A stretch of DNA of 64,000 bases from VGKP01 sp964647695 (lineage in GTDB: Archaea; Nanobdellota; Nanobdellia; Pacearchaeales; GW2011-AR1). Below are positions 42,901 through 50,605 of this stretch, in pieces; position 1 is the first letter of the stretch, and every line of letters starts with the position of its first letter. The translations under genes were made by a program, and so were the position numbers. The notes beneath the pieces were generated by a model. The model was not told the DNA's origin, ran no database searches, and saw nothing but the letters and a program-made list of their open reading frames with translations. The stretch is from positions 23,915 through 87,914 of the forward strand of contig CAZYIS010000003.1 of the NCBI GenBank assembly GCA_964647695.1, given 5' to 3'.

Positions 42901-42970
42901 AGGTTTAAATACGGAAAATTCTGCCCAGGAAAATGAGCAAAATGAAGAAGACAAACAAGAAATCAGCTAA
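39935..42970 (+). CDS. smc: SMC-type ATPase with a Rad50-like zinc hook
   Basis: The 1011-residue protein has SMC-type ATPase ends. The N-terminal head carries GFKSFARRTEIVF and Walker A GPNGSGKSN (32-40), then the SMC-like IILQGQIQYIVRMQSEERRK. The C-terminal head carries the signature SLSGGEQTL (from 867) and Walker B FYIFDEIDAAL. Between them are long coiled coils. In the centre there is no SMC hinge; instead C480 and C483 form CPLC, the CxxC zinc hook of Rad50. SMC proteins normally measure ~1150-1200 residues, so the arms are short. It probably organises chromosomes or tethers DNA. A TATA-like CTTAAATA lies ~30 bases upstream. Confidence 0.87.
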   Translation: MVHVKKMVMTGFKSFARRTEIVFDQGVNVILGPNGSGKSNVADAICFVLGRLSIKSMRAAKAKNLLFMGSKYIKPGREASVEIVFDNTDKTFPLDKEEISLMRIVRHNGVSIYKINDEVKTRTEVVEMLTLAGINPYGFNIILQGQIQYIVRMQSEERRKIIEEVAGISIYESKKEKSLKELEKTEERLKEIAAILRERSIYMKNLEKERAQALRFQELQGMQKRLKASILSRKIEDKVKELEKINKSIAERLEQREKEKAEADTNQKQIESLQEQINQINKSIQQATGIEQETLNDNLSNLKAELEGLKVRRENYENKKIEIERRIEGMQKSIPSLEQEIAEARKQSPIMAMKAAELKKKKEELLKIEEERNKLYNFKTELFSSREIAKDKERQLTRAQTDSENILKQIEDISLRLKMQSEEECTKSIGSMKQSLIEKEKTISDFYQTELSNEKLISIAEVEIARAEKIKSQVDKIDTCPLCQSKITPEHINHVFLDSNNKISEFNKQLDNSRIELSKIKDQKAILNNEIRELKGKIADLELDLMKHKALKDKKEQLKNLVNSEKNIRDEIVKIEERRKNLEVKVIDLPKIQEKYDSILLEIEEISSRTKGDSDTSLLYKEREVENMRNVIKHSTNDLNEVKNEILNIEQTLKNKNKLLEEKEKQSEELNTKFKKMFESRDQMQTQIQEKSINLTELQSNIRQIEDQTNYLKIGKAKFDAEKESFEMELKEFPVPVEEIIKATIENLNERLTKNNEALLLIGSINMRALEVYDEIKTEYDAVQIKVNTLEKEKLDILTIIEEIDKKKLRTFMKTFNAMNELFTQNFAKLYTKGVAYLEIENHEDVFAGGVNIVVRLAKGKYFDITSLSGGEQTLVALSLLFAIQQYKPYHFYIFDEIDAALDKRNSERLAALLSQYMKSGQYIVITHNDSIIMSSNLLYGVSMHDGVSKVLSLKINDQPVSHVDNNDATRNSENSETPETAPILEEEKGLNTENSAQENEQNEEDKQEIS

Positions 42971-43154
42971 GCTAAAGCCAATTGTAGTTGAACATCCAGA
43001 TCAAATAGAGGATGCTCTCGAAGGCCTAGATGATGAAGATAAACATGAAGACTCAGAAAATTTGGATGAAACCGAAGAAGAAAGGCAGGAAAGAGAATAC
43101 ATGGAAAAACACGGTATAAAAAGAAAGAATCTTATTGATGACGAAGAGGATTAA
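42933..43154 (+). CDS. Small acidic protein overlapping the SMC gene
   Basis: It starts inside the last codons of the SMC gene in another frame and continues beyond it. The 73-residue product has a basic head (KKTNKKSAKLKP), then a strongly acidic middle and end rich in Glu and Asp. It contains EERQEREYMEKHGIKR. It may be a kleisin-like or ScpB-like accessory to SMC, but this rests on position only. A second ATG three codons on is an alternative start. Confidence 0.5.
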   Translation: MSKMKKTNKKSAKLKPIVVEHPDQIEDALEGLDDEDKHEDSENLDETEEERQEREYMEKHGIKRKNLIDDEED

Positions 43155-43199
43155 TTTCATTACCTATATATTTTTAAATCCTGGACAATTTTCGAAAAT

Positions 43200-43784
43200 A
43201 TGCAAAATCTAAGGCGTTTAACTAATTTTGACATATCTGCAGTTATTGCACCACATTATGATTGGAGAGCAAGTGCCAGATATAAATCACTAGGAAGATT
43301 TAAAGAAGAACTTACAAAAAACCACTTTTTTATACACTATACCGAAAAAGCATGGATGGAAGCAAATAAATCTAAATCTTTAATGACCGTTAGACTTTGC
43401 AGAAAAGAAGATATGCGCGATCCTCATGAAGTTTATGAATCCCAATTACCCATCGATTTTCCAATAGATGATAAATTCCATTATAGAATTATAGGCCTGA
43501 CCTTAGTAAATAGTAGAATAAAAATAAATCTTCATGAATATCCTTCAAGAGAAGAGAGTTTAAGATTTGAAGGAGAAAGAGTAGCGATAGATCAATACCA
43601 AAAAACAACCAATGGCAGAAAATTTGGAATTGGAGGAGAAGTTTTTGGTAGAAAAGATAGTAAAACCATTGAAACTGCATTAAACGCACTTAGAACACTC
43701 AACATATTCCATAGCGGAATTGTTTGTGATTCGCCAAGATTTCCATCCGAACTAATATTAGATAATAAAGATAACGAGGATTAA
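43200..43784 (+). CDS. Unknown protein, 194 aa
   Basis: It is mixed alpha/beta with no family recognised. Visible stretches are HYDWRASARYKSLGRFKEEL, FHYRIIGLTLVNSRIKINLH and a helix KTIETALNALRTLN. A TATA-like TTTTTAAAT (about 43170-43178) lies ~25 bases upstream, indicating a leaderless transcript. It overlaps the convergent chorismate mutase gene by four bases. Confidence 0.62.
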   Translation: MQNLRRLTNFDISAVIAPHYDWRASARYKSLGRFKEELTKNHFFIHYTEKAWMEANKSKSLMTVRLCRKEDMRDPHEVYESQLPIDFPIDDKFHYRIIGLTLVNSRIKINLHEYPSREESLRFEGERVAIDQYQKTTNGRKFGIGGEVFGRKDSKTIETALNALRTLNIFHSGIVCDSPRFPSELILDNKDNED

Positions 43785-44050
43785 TCCTTTTCCTGAATAT
43801 TTCTAGAAACACTGATTATTGAATTATATATTTCCTTTACTTCCTGAATATCTCTCATTCCCTGTTGCTTGGTCTTTTCCACAATTTTATCCATAACTTC
43901 TTTTTCCCTTGCTGCGTCTTTTATGGCAATTCCATTTTTCTTCTTATGAATTCCTATTTCTTTAACAATATCAAATCTTTCTCTTAGCAATTCAATTATC
44001 CTTGAATCGATTTCATTTATTTTTTGCCTTAGTTTGTTTATTTCTTCCAT
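43781..44050 (-). CDS. Chorismate mutase, AroQ type
   Basis: The 89-residue helical protein contains EINKLRQKINEIDSRIIELL, RERFDIVKEIGIHKK and a C-terminal EVKEIYNSIISVSRNIQ. This is the pattern of the three-helix AroQ fold with the active-site Arg and Lys residues. It converts chorismate to prephenate, the first step to Phe and Tyr. No other aromatic pathway gene is near. The ATG at 44050 follows the RNase HII stop by one base. An earlier ATG would overlap that gene. Confidence 0.85.
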   Translation of the reverse strand: MEEINKLRQKINEIDSRIIELLRERFDIVKEIGIHKKKNGIAIKDAAREKEVMDKIVEKTKQQGMRDIQEVKEIYNSIISVSRNIQEKD

Positions 44051-44051
44051 T

Positions 44052-44729
44052 TTAAAATAAAGTCTTTTGATCATTATCTCCAGGAAAAAGAGTTTTCCAG
44101 GTGGCCCAGGTTTTTCTAAATAATCCCGAGTCTTTTAATTGCTCTCCATGCTTTTTCAAAAATTCCTTGGTGTAAGGATCACTAGGATAACCACTGCCGA
44201 TATCACCATATTCACTAAATTCTTTTTTGAGTTCAGCCACCGACTCTTCCCTAGCACACTTAGCAAGAATACTTGCCGCACTTACCGAAATATGATTCGC
44301 ATCAGCCTTATGTTCACAACTTATATCCAAATTTTCATTATTTTTCACATAACCTATCAGAGTTTTTCTCCAGGCAACCGTATTTACCGAAGGGCAGTCC
44401 ACAATAACCTTTATTTTCTCATTTCCATTGTTTAAACTATTAATAATCTCAGCACATTTTATTGCTTCAAGCGTATTCAAATTAACTCCAGAATTTATTG
44501 ACTTATCAATATCCTCTGCTTCCGTTTTAACCACTTTAAAACCTTCAACTATACCCTCAATTACATCCTTTAGCTCAAATCTCTTATTATCCGTCAATTT
44601 CTTGGAATCATTTACTCCTCTTTTTTGCAAAAAAGATTCATTCTCCTTTTTAATCAAAACCCCCGCAAGAATCATAGGCCCGATCAAAGGACCTCGACCA
44701 GCATCATCTATTCCTAGTATTAATGTCAT
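44052..44729 (-). CDS. rnhB: Ribonuclease HII
   Basis: The 225-residue enzyme begins LILGIDDAGRGPLIGPM, the archaeal form of the GIDExGRG motif with the first catalytic acidic residue. It also has KVIVDCPSVN and ISCEHKADANHISVSAASIL. It cleaves RNA in RNA-DNA hybrids and single ribonucleotides in DNA. It is immediately upstream of the chorismate mutase gene. Confidence 0.93.
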   Translation of the reverse strand: MTLILGIDDAGRGPLIGPMILAGVLIKKENESFLQKRGVNDSKKLTDNKRFELKDVIEGIVEGFKVVKTEAEDIDKSINSGVNLNTLEAIKCAEIINSLNNGNEKIKVIVDCPSVNTVAWRKTLIGYVKNNENLDISCEHKADANHISVSAASILAKCAREESVAELKKEFSEYGDIGSGYPSDPYTKEFLKKHGEQLKDSGLFRKTWATWKTLFPGDNDQKTLF

Positions 44730-44835
44730 GCCACTAAATAAAAAGTTATATTTATATAGGCTTTCCTTTCGATATTTTTATGAATTCAGGAAAAACAAGA
44801 ATATTTCTACAAAAGAATTAATCCTAGATTGTATT

Positions 44836-46044
44836 TTAATCAGAAGAAAGTATTACCTGCCCAAAATATGGAACTTCTGCAGCTCTTCTAAATTCTGGAA
44901 GAGTAATCCTATTTACCATATCTGCATAATTATAATGACTGTCCATACCCTTGCCTCCAAGTTCTAAACAAGCTAATTTATCACTAAGTTCTATACTATC
45001 ATACTCTCTACCTTCAAAAGCACCAATGGATCTTTCTTTTAATAATTTAAATTCCGAATTACCCATTTTACTAGCCTGACTAAAACCTTTCCTTATTAAT
45101 TTTATAACTCTATCAACTTCTCTAGGATGCGTACCTAAATCAATATAATATAATTTTTCATCCAAAGTTCCATTTATCCTATAGGCAAGTTCACTATTGC
45201 CCCTTATTAACTCATACAGCCTACTTTGTTCAAGTTCGGTTAGAAAGTCCGTAAGAAGTTCAAAAGCAGGATAATTTTTAGAATTATTTCCCGAATGAGG
45301 AACAGCCACAGCCAAATAGGTTTGATCCAACCCCTTACGTTTTTCTTTTATAACTTTTGGTCTTCCAGAAAAAGGCAAGATACTAGGATTAGCTAAACTA
45401 TTATTCTTTTGCACATCCAATAATTTATCCAAATTTAAACTCAATTCATCAATGGATACAGGGCCACCAACGTAACCCATTACTAATCTAGACGGAGCAT
45501 ATCCTTCCCTCCAAAATCGTTGAATATCCGAAGGAGTAAAATTATTAATTGTTCTTTTAGTTCCAAAAATTGAACTAGGAGGAATATCTGAAAATATGCT
45601 ATGCAAAGTTAATTCGTGAACATATTCTTCAGGATGATCATGATTTCTAGCCATTTCTATATTAATAACTTCTAATTCTTTTTTTAATTCTCTAGCATTA
45701 GGCTCTGGCTTTTTCAAAAGAAGACCCAGATAATTAAAAGCAACATCCAGGTTTCTCAATGGAACTCTAACATGGAAATCAGTTTCCGTAAATGTTGTAC
45801 CTGCATTAGATAAACCGCCAATATTAATAAAATCCTTGTAGGCAAGTTTTCTATTTTCCGATTCTCGTTCCTTGAAAGCCATGTGTTCTAAAACATGGGC
45901 ACCACCTAAATTTGGTCCTGTAGTGTTTAAACCACCATAAGCATATTTGAAATAAACCGTTCCTCCTCGATCGTTTTCTCTTATTTCTCCAACTAATCTT
46001 GCTCCAGACTTAAGAGTTCTTTTAAAAAAAGGAAGAGTTTTCAT
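44836..46044 (-). CDS. M16-family zinc peptidase
   Basis: The inverted zinc motif HVLEH lies at residues 50-54 and the downstream glutamate region is ELEVINIEMARN. At 402 residues it is one two-domain M16 unit, like the small processing-peptidase type. It probably works as a dimer on peptides. There is no signal peptide, so it acts in the cytoplasm. It stands alone on the minus strand, with ~100 bases to the RNase HII gene. Confidence 0.87.
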   Translation of the reverse strand: MKTLPFFKRTLKSGARLVGEIRENDRGGTVYFKYAYGGLNTTGPNLGGAHVLEHMAFKERESENRKLAYKDFINIGGLSNAGTTFTETDFHVRVPLRNLDVAFNYLGLLLKKPEPNARELKKELEVINIEMARNHDHPEEYVHELTLHSIFSDIPPSSIFGTKRTINNFTPSDIQRFWREGYAPSRLVMGYVGGPVSIDELSLNLDKLLDVQKNNSLANPSILPFSGRPKVIKEKRKGLDQTYLAVAVPHSGNNSKNYPAFELLTDFLTELEQSRLYELIRGNSELAYRINGTLDEKLYYIDLGTHPREVDRVIKLIRKGFSQASKMGNSEFKLLKERSIGAFEGREYDSIELSDKLACLELGGKGMDSHYNYADMVNRITLPEFRRAAEVPYFGQVILSSD

Positions 46045-46088
46045 AAAAAAACAAGCAATAATGAGGTTAATAAATATTATTGCACAAA

Positions 46089-46961
46089 TTAGCCAATGCT
46101 ATAGGCTAAATATATTGCAGAGATTATTGCTATGACTAACCCAACTATCTGATGTTTCTTTAGCTTTTCTTTGTTAACATAAACTCCCAATAGCACGGCT
46201 AGAATTATATAACTTTCAGAAAATGAAGTGGCAATGGATATGGGTATCAAAGCCATGGACATAGAATAGAAAGTCCAGGCAATATTATCAAATATGCACA
46301 TGGAAAGAACCATTTTCTTATTTTTCATAAATTCTTTTTTCAATAATCTGAATTCTTTTCTCTTTAGTATTATTATAAGTGATAGAATAACAAGAACACA
46401 ATCAAAAAACCACTTGGCAAACAATGGATCCGTCTCTCTAGCCATCCAACCCATGAAGAAATTAGCCGTGCCCATCATGGAAGCCGATAGAATTCCAATG
46501 AAAACTCCTCTTTCAAAGAAAAACTTCTTGAAAACATCAGGATTTCTTAGAGAAACCAAAATTAAACCTATGAACAGAGATAAAATGGAAACCAACTGAT
46601 TACTTTCCAAAACTTCTCCCAGAACTATGAATGATAACAAAGACGCAAATACAATCTCCAGAGACCACAAGGGTTCAATCACCGAAAGCTTTCCCACCTT
46701 CAGTGCTTCAAAATCCAACACTGCTGCTAAAAATAATATGGCACTTCCAAAAAACAATAAAAAGAAATTAAAATAGGAATCAAACATGAAATGCATATCT
46801 TGGTAAACAAAAGGAATCAAAGATATGGCTCCTGCGAGAGTTATGAAAAACAAAGAACTCATATCCCCTATTTTTCTAACACTTTTTTGAATAAAGAAAT
46901 CTCCAAATCCCCAGCCCAGCATGGCAATTACCGCAAATAAAATTCCTAATGTTTGACCCAT
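46089..46961 (-). CDS. EamA/DMT-family transporter, ten helices
   Basis: The 290-residue protein has about ten hydrophobic segments in two EamA halves. The first half starts with LFAVIAMLGWGFGDFFIQKS, and the second starts near ERGVFIGILSASMMGTANFF. Charged loops are short. Such proteins export or exchange small metabolites or amino acids, and the substrate is unknown. Its start is 16 bases from the 3' end of the initiator tRNA, on the same strand. Confidence 0.87.
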   Translation of the reverse strand: MGQTLGILFAVIAMLGWGFGDFFIQKSVRKIGDMSSLFFITLAGAISLIPFVYQDMHFMFDSYFNFFLLFFGSAILFLAAVLDFEALKVGKLSVIEPLWSLEIVFASLLSFIVLGEVLESNQLVSILSLFIGLILVSLRNPDVFKKFFFERGVFIGILSASMMGTANFFMGWMARETDPLFAKWFFDCVLVILSLIIILKRKEFRLLKKEFMKNKKMVLSMCIFDNIAWTFYSMSMALIPISIATSFSESYIILAVLLGVYVNKEKLKKHQIVGLVIAIISAIYLAYSIG

Positions 46962-46977
46962 CTTTTTATTTAAACAT

Positions 46978-47052
46978 AGCGAGGGTGGGATTTGAACCGC
47001 ACGACCTCCAGGTTATGGGCCTGGCGAGCACTCCAGGCTGCTCTACCTCGCT
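46978..47052 (-). tRNA. Initiator tRNA-Met (CAT)
   Basis: The 75-base molecule has acceptor arms AGCGAGG / CCTCGCT with A1-U72, a D-arm GAGC/GCTC, an anticodon stem CCAGG/CCTGG with loop CCCATAA (anticodon CAT at 47015-47017), and the TTCAAAT T-loop. A1-U72 and a C at position 33 are initiator features. The CCA end is not encoded and there is no intron. Confidence 0.93.
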
Positions 47053-47104
47053 ATGAAACTAACAAAGGCGAAGGACTTTTAAACCTTCTTATCCTCGTTA
47101 AAAC

Positions 47105-47698
47105 ATGAAGGCCCAAACCAAGAAAGAATTGAGTATTTTCAGACATATTCCTAATCTTCTTACCATTAGTAGAATAATTTTGACCTTTGTGGTAGTCTAT
47201 TTCATATTTACCCGAAAACATATTTACACCATAGTTGCCGTTTTTGCAATAGCTGCACTTACCGATTTCTTTGATGGTTATTTATCTAGAAAATTTTCAT
47301 GGCAATCCGAATTTGGAAGACAAGCAGATATGATTGCTGATCGTTTTCTTTGGATAGGAACTGCACTGGCTTTCTTTGTGTCCTATGGAATATTTGAGAA
47401 ATTAGATTGGGAACATGGACTCCAATTACTATTCATAATGTCTAGAGAAATAATATCCGCACCTTTTGCCCTAATTTCATTCTTCGCAGGAAAACCAATT
47501 CCCCACGCAAGAAATATAGCAAAATGGACCACATTCCTACAAGGTTTTGCAATTCCAGCACTGATTCTTAGCACAATTTATCCTGTCTGGAGCTATTTAT
47601 CCTGGCCTCTTTCACTGGTAATTGCCGTAACCGGATTCATTTCAGCCATGCATTACATGAATGACATTAGCGTACCAACTAATAAGAAAAAGAATTAA
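47105..47698 (+). CDS. CDP-alcohol phosphatidyltransferase
   Basis: The membrane enzyme carries the family motif as D54-xx-D57-G58-xx-S61-R62-x8-G71-xxx-D75-xxx-D79. All metal-binding acids are present and only the usual Ala is Ser. It joins an alcohol such as glycerol phosphate or inositol phosphate to a CDP-linked lipid, so it belongs to polar lipid synthesis. The 197 residues include about six membrane helices. Its 3' end overlaps the next gene by four bases in the palindrome AAGAATTAATTCTT. Confidence 0.88.
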   Translation: MKAQTKKELSIFRHIPNLLTISRIILTFVVVYFIFTRKHIYTIVAVFAIAALTDFFDGYLSRKFSWQSEFGRQADMIADRFLWIGTALAFFVSYGIFEKLDWEHGLQLLFIMSREIISAPFALISFFAGKPIPHARNIAKWTTFLQGFAIPALILSTIYPVWSYLSWPLSLVIAVTGFISAMHYMNDISVPTNKKKN

Positions 47699-48129
47699 TT
47701 CTTAGCTAACAATCTAGAAAAAGCATTTAAAATTAATCCAGCATCATAACTTACATTGCGAGATTTAAAGATTACATTGCTCGGATCAAATATGCTCAAT
47801 GCTTTTTCCTGAGGAGCAGCACCCGTATAGATAACCACTGGGAGATTAGGCAATCTTTCTTTTAATTCCATCATATTTGCAATGGCACCTCTATAGGAAT
47901 AACTTCGTCCGAGATCCACATAGGGAAAATGAGTTAACAGCGCATCAAATTTTCCTTTTTCTCTTGCTAATTTATCCACAATTTGCATATCAAAATCAAA
48001 AGCTCTATGAACTTCGAATCTAGATCTCAGATGACTCATCAATTCGGCCCTGACCGGTTCAACTCGCTCCATCATTTCAAGACCTCCAGAGCCACCATAA
48101 TACTTATCCACATAGAGTAGCTTTTCCAT
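47695..48129 (-). CDS. Receiver-like protein of unknown role, 144 aa
   Basis: It resembles a response-regulator receiver fold with altered residues: LLYVDKYYGG (acidic start), FDALLTHFPYVD (end of the phospho-acceptor strand), VVIYTGA (Ser/Thr strand) and VIFKSR (conserved Lys). The phosphorylated Asp is not evident, so it may be inactive as a phospho-relay. The ATG at 48129 is preferred to a TTG two codons earlier. It stands between a lipid enzyme and the IMPDH-like gene. Confidence 0.45.
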   Translation of the reverse strand: MEKLLYVDKYYGGSGGLEMMERVEPVRAELMSHLRSRFEVHRAFDFDMQIVDKLAREKGKFDALLTHFPYVDLGRSYSYRGAIANMMELKERLPNLPVVIYTGAAPQEKALSIFDPSNVIFKSRNVSYDAGLILNAFSRLLAKN

Positions 48130-48185
48130 AAGCAATAAAACTAGTTTAGATTTAAAGTCCTATGCTATATACAATATATAGTACA

Positions 48186-49232
48186 TTATTCAAACTTTCT
48201 AATTCCATGGGCCACACTTTCTCTATAGCCTGCAGCACTAATTTCAATGAAATCTGCTTTGCCCCTTATTCTATCAATTTGATTTGCTCCCAGATAGGTC
48301 ATTCCCGATGCAAGACCTCCAAGGAATTTTTCAACTATGGGTTTAACACTTCCCTTAAACTCAACAAATGTTTTTTCTCCCTCCACACTTATGACTTCCT
48401 CTTCCTTCTTTCCTTCAAGATTTAATTTCTTCAATGTAGCATCGTAACTTGCCATGCCCATATATTGTTTGAATTTTTTATCTCCCTTTTCAATTATCTC
48501 TCCTGGAGTTTCAGTGGTCCCTGAAAAAACATTACCCATCATTACCGTATCTGCTCCAGCACCAATTGCTTTAACCACATCTCCTGGATATCTAATACCT
48601 CCATCGGCACAAATAGGAATTCTTCCTTGAGTAGCTTCATAGGCATCCATTATTGCCGTAACCTGAGGAACTCCGGCTCCAGCCATTATTCTTGTGGTAC
48701 ACATGCTTCCAGGACCGATACCTACTTTTATTGCATCTGCTCCTTTAGAAAAGAAATATTCTGCTGCATCTTTAGTAGCAATATTTCCCACCATGACATC
48801 AATTTGAGGATAATTTTGTTTTATCCAATCCAAAGTTTTGCCAGCATACTTAGAATGTCCATGGGCTATGTCCAATACTATAATATTTACTCCCGCTCCA
48901 ACCAATGCCAGAACTCTCAGTTCAAAATCTTTTATTCCTATGGCTGCGGCGGCAATTAATCCTACCTCTTTTACTTTTCTTACTTCTTTTGTCTGCTCGG
49001 GAATAGTTAGAAATCTATGAATTACTCCTAAACCTCCAAGTCTTCCAATGGCTATGGCCATTTCACTTTCACAAACCGTATCCATGTTAGCAGCCACAAA
49101 GGGAATATCGATATAATAATTTCTAGTTACTTTAGTTTTGAACATAACCTCTTTTCTAGATCTAATTTTATTATATTTAGGAATAATCAGAATGTCATCA
49201 TAGGAATAACCTCGCCCAATGATTCTCGCCAT
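48186..49232 (-). CDS. IMP dehydrogenase / GMP reductase family enzyme, no CBS domain
   Basis: The 348-residue barrel contains IPFVAANMDTV, GLGVIHRFLTIPEQ, VLDIAHGHSKYAG and the catalytic loop GIGPGSMCTTR with C178. The CBS pair seen in most IMPDHs is absent, and the flap region lacks the Arg-Tyr pair used by IMPDH to activate water. That favours GMP reductase (GMP to IMP), although the C-terminal AAGYRESVAHG is more IMPDH-like. The choice remains open. Confidence 0.82.
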   Translation of the reverse strand: MARIIGRGYSYDDILIIPKYNKIRSRKEVMFKTKVTRNYYIDIPFVAANMDTVCESEMAIAIGRLGGLGVIHRFLTIPEQTKEVRKVKEVGLIAAAAIGIKDFELRVLALVGAGVNIIVLDIAHGHSKYAGKTLDWIKQNYPQIDVMVGNIATKDAAEYFFSKGADAIKVGIGPGSMCTTRIMAGAGVPQVTAIMDAYEATQGRIPICADGGIRYPGDVVKAIGAGADTVMMGNVFSGTTETPGEIIEKGDKKFKQYMGMASYDATLKKLNLEGKKEEEVISVEGEKTFVEFKGSVKPIVEKFLGGLASGMTYLGANQIDRIRGKADFIEISAAGYRESVAHGIRKFE

Positions 49233-49300
49233 TTTTCTCTTTGACCCTATTTAGTTGCTTAATTTTAGCTTAAATACATTGTGTCAAATTAAAATATGTT

Positions 49301-49444
49301 TTAATTATTATCTAAAACTTCAATCCTCAGCTCAACTATAGTTCCTGGTTTCAAACTCTGCTCAATTATCTTAGGTATGACTATAATTGCTTGATTGCCA
49401 TGTTTGGCTATTCTTTTTGTTAGTGTGTAGGTTTTATTTTCCAT
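49301..49444 (-). CDS. AbrB-like small protein, 47 aa
   Basis: Sequence YTLTKRIAKHGNQAIIVIPK is nearly the same as in the AbrB-like protein at 15063, and so is the LKPG turn that follows. The ATG at 49444 is one base after the preceding stop, and earlier in-frame starts would overlap that gene. It is likely the last gene of a three-gene unit. Confidence 0.65.
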   Translation of the reverse strand: MENKTYTLTKRIAKHGNQAIIVIPKIIEQSLKPGTIVELRIEVLDNN

Positions 49445-49445
49445 T

Positions 49446-49991
49446 TTATTGCTTTGCAAGTTTATTATATAAATCATCAGCCTCATAAATTTCATTCCTC
49501 TTTAGAACACGTTTTAACACTGATCTAAACAATCTCAATTCAGTTTTAGATAATTTTTCTATATTTTCTTCTTGTCCATACGTATTTTTGATTAGTCCAT
49601 TGAAAATTTTATAATTGCTTACATTTTTTCTAACTAAACTATTTGCTAAACTTAAAGCAGCACTAGCTATTGAATTAAATGTTGCTCTTTGATTTTTCTT
49701 TCTTTCCGCAGAATTAACATTTGTTGAGCAATGAGCTTGACCCTTGCCCACTGGACCAATAAAGTAATCTCCCCTAAAAAATCTTTCAATACCTTCTTTA
49801 TCTAAAGCATGAAAATGGTAAGATCTTGTAGCATAATCAAAAGCCGTACCTCCCCATTCATTTCCTTGATATCTACGAATACTTTCTCTTCCAACTAGTA
49901 TATTTGATTTTTTTGTCAATAATCTATCAACAATATAATCTAATCTAAATTGTCCATGCCCCTCATTTGCTTCTTTTTTTTGATTTGTCAT
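49446..49991 (-). CDS. Unknown protein, 181 aa
   Basis: It is basic and mainly helical. The first half has HGQFRLDYIVDRLLTKKSNI and YATRSYHFHALDKEGIERFF, and the second half is a bundle of helices (LSKTELRLFRSVLKRVL). No family is recognised. The ATG at 49991 is one base past the previous stop. It is translated with the AbrB-like gene downstream. Confidence 0.6.
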   Translation of the reverse strand: MTNQKKEANEGHGQFRLDYIVDRLLTKKSNILVGRESIRRYQGNEWGGTAFDYATRSYHFHALDKEGIERFFRGDYFIGPVGKGQAHCSTNVNSAERKKNQRATFNSIASAALSLANSLVRKNVSNYKIFNGLIKNTYGQEENIEKLSKTELRLFRSVLKRVLKRNEIYEADDLYNKLAKQ

Positions 49992-49992
49992 A

Positions 49993-50475
49993 TTAACATG
50001 GAGCCCCATCCATACTTCTATCCCTAAAATTGTTATAATCGTAAGTTAATTTAGTCATATCAATTTTTTTACTTCCTTTTAACTTAGCTTCAAGATTACT
50101 TAGAAAGTCTTTTTTTGCATCATCAGACATATTACCAACAGAAATACTCGCATAATTTGGATGAAAAAAGTCAAAGCCCCAACCATTAACTAATTGATAA
50201 TTTTTTACACCCTTCATTTCTTTAGCAAATTTAGTTGTTTCTTCTTCAATCATCTTTACGTAACTCTCTCTAATATAATCTGCATTTGATCTTCCCCGAG
50301 TGCAGGGTAGACCATGATGACCTCCAGCCCTAAATTCTCCATCAATTATCAAACCAAAAAAATATTCATTACATCTTTGCTCATGTGAACCATTCCAAGG
50401 TAATGTTTCGCCTTGGTGACCTAGTCTTATTTCTACAATTTTGTCTTTGTTTGTTTTTTGTTTTTTGTTTATCAT
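49993..50475 (-). CDS. Unknown protein, 160 aa
   Basis: After a basic N-terminus (NKKQKTNKDK) comes an alpha/beta sequence with YFFGLIIDGEFRAGGHHGLP, VNGWGFDFFHPNYASISVG and an even distribution of His. No family is recognised. It is the first gene of a three-gene unit ending with the AbrB-like protein and is divergent from the TrmB gene at 50606. Confidence 0.6.
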   Translation of the reverse strand: MINKKQKTNKDKIVEIRLGHQGETLPWNGSHEQRCNEYFFGLIIDGEFRAGGHHGLPCTRGRSNADYIRESYVKMIEEETTKFAKEMKGVKNYQLVNGWGFDFFHPNYASISVGNMSDDAKKDFLSNLEAKLKGSKKIDMTKLTYDYNNFRDRSMDGAPC

Positions 50476-50605
50476 TTTGTTTGTTTAAACAGCTCTTATG
50501 TTGCTGTTCTATGAAAATTATGTATTTCGACTGTATTTAGATATAATCTCCCCCTTAGGATGGGATAATAACAAGATTTAAATAACTCCCTAACTTAAGA
50601 TATTA

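Noticed and set aside
43140..43787. Shared end GAGGATTAAT in the small acidic gene and the unknown gene after it
   Set aside because: It could be another copied gene end like the scar at 1875, but ten bases encoding Glu-Asp-stop are too short to support that.
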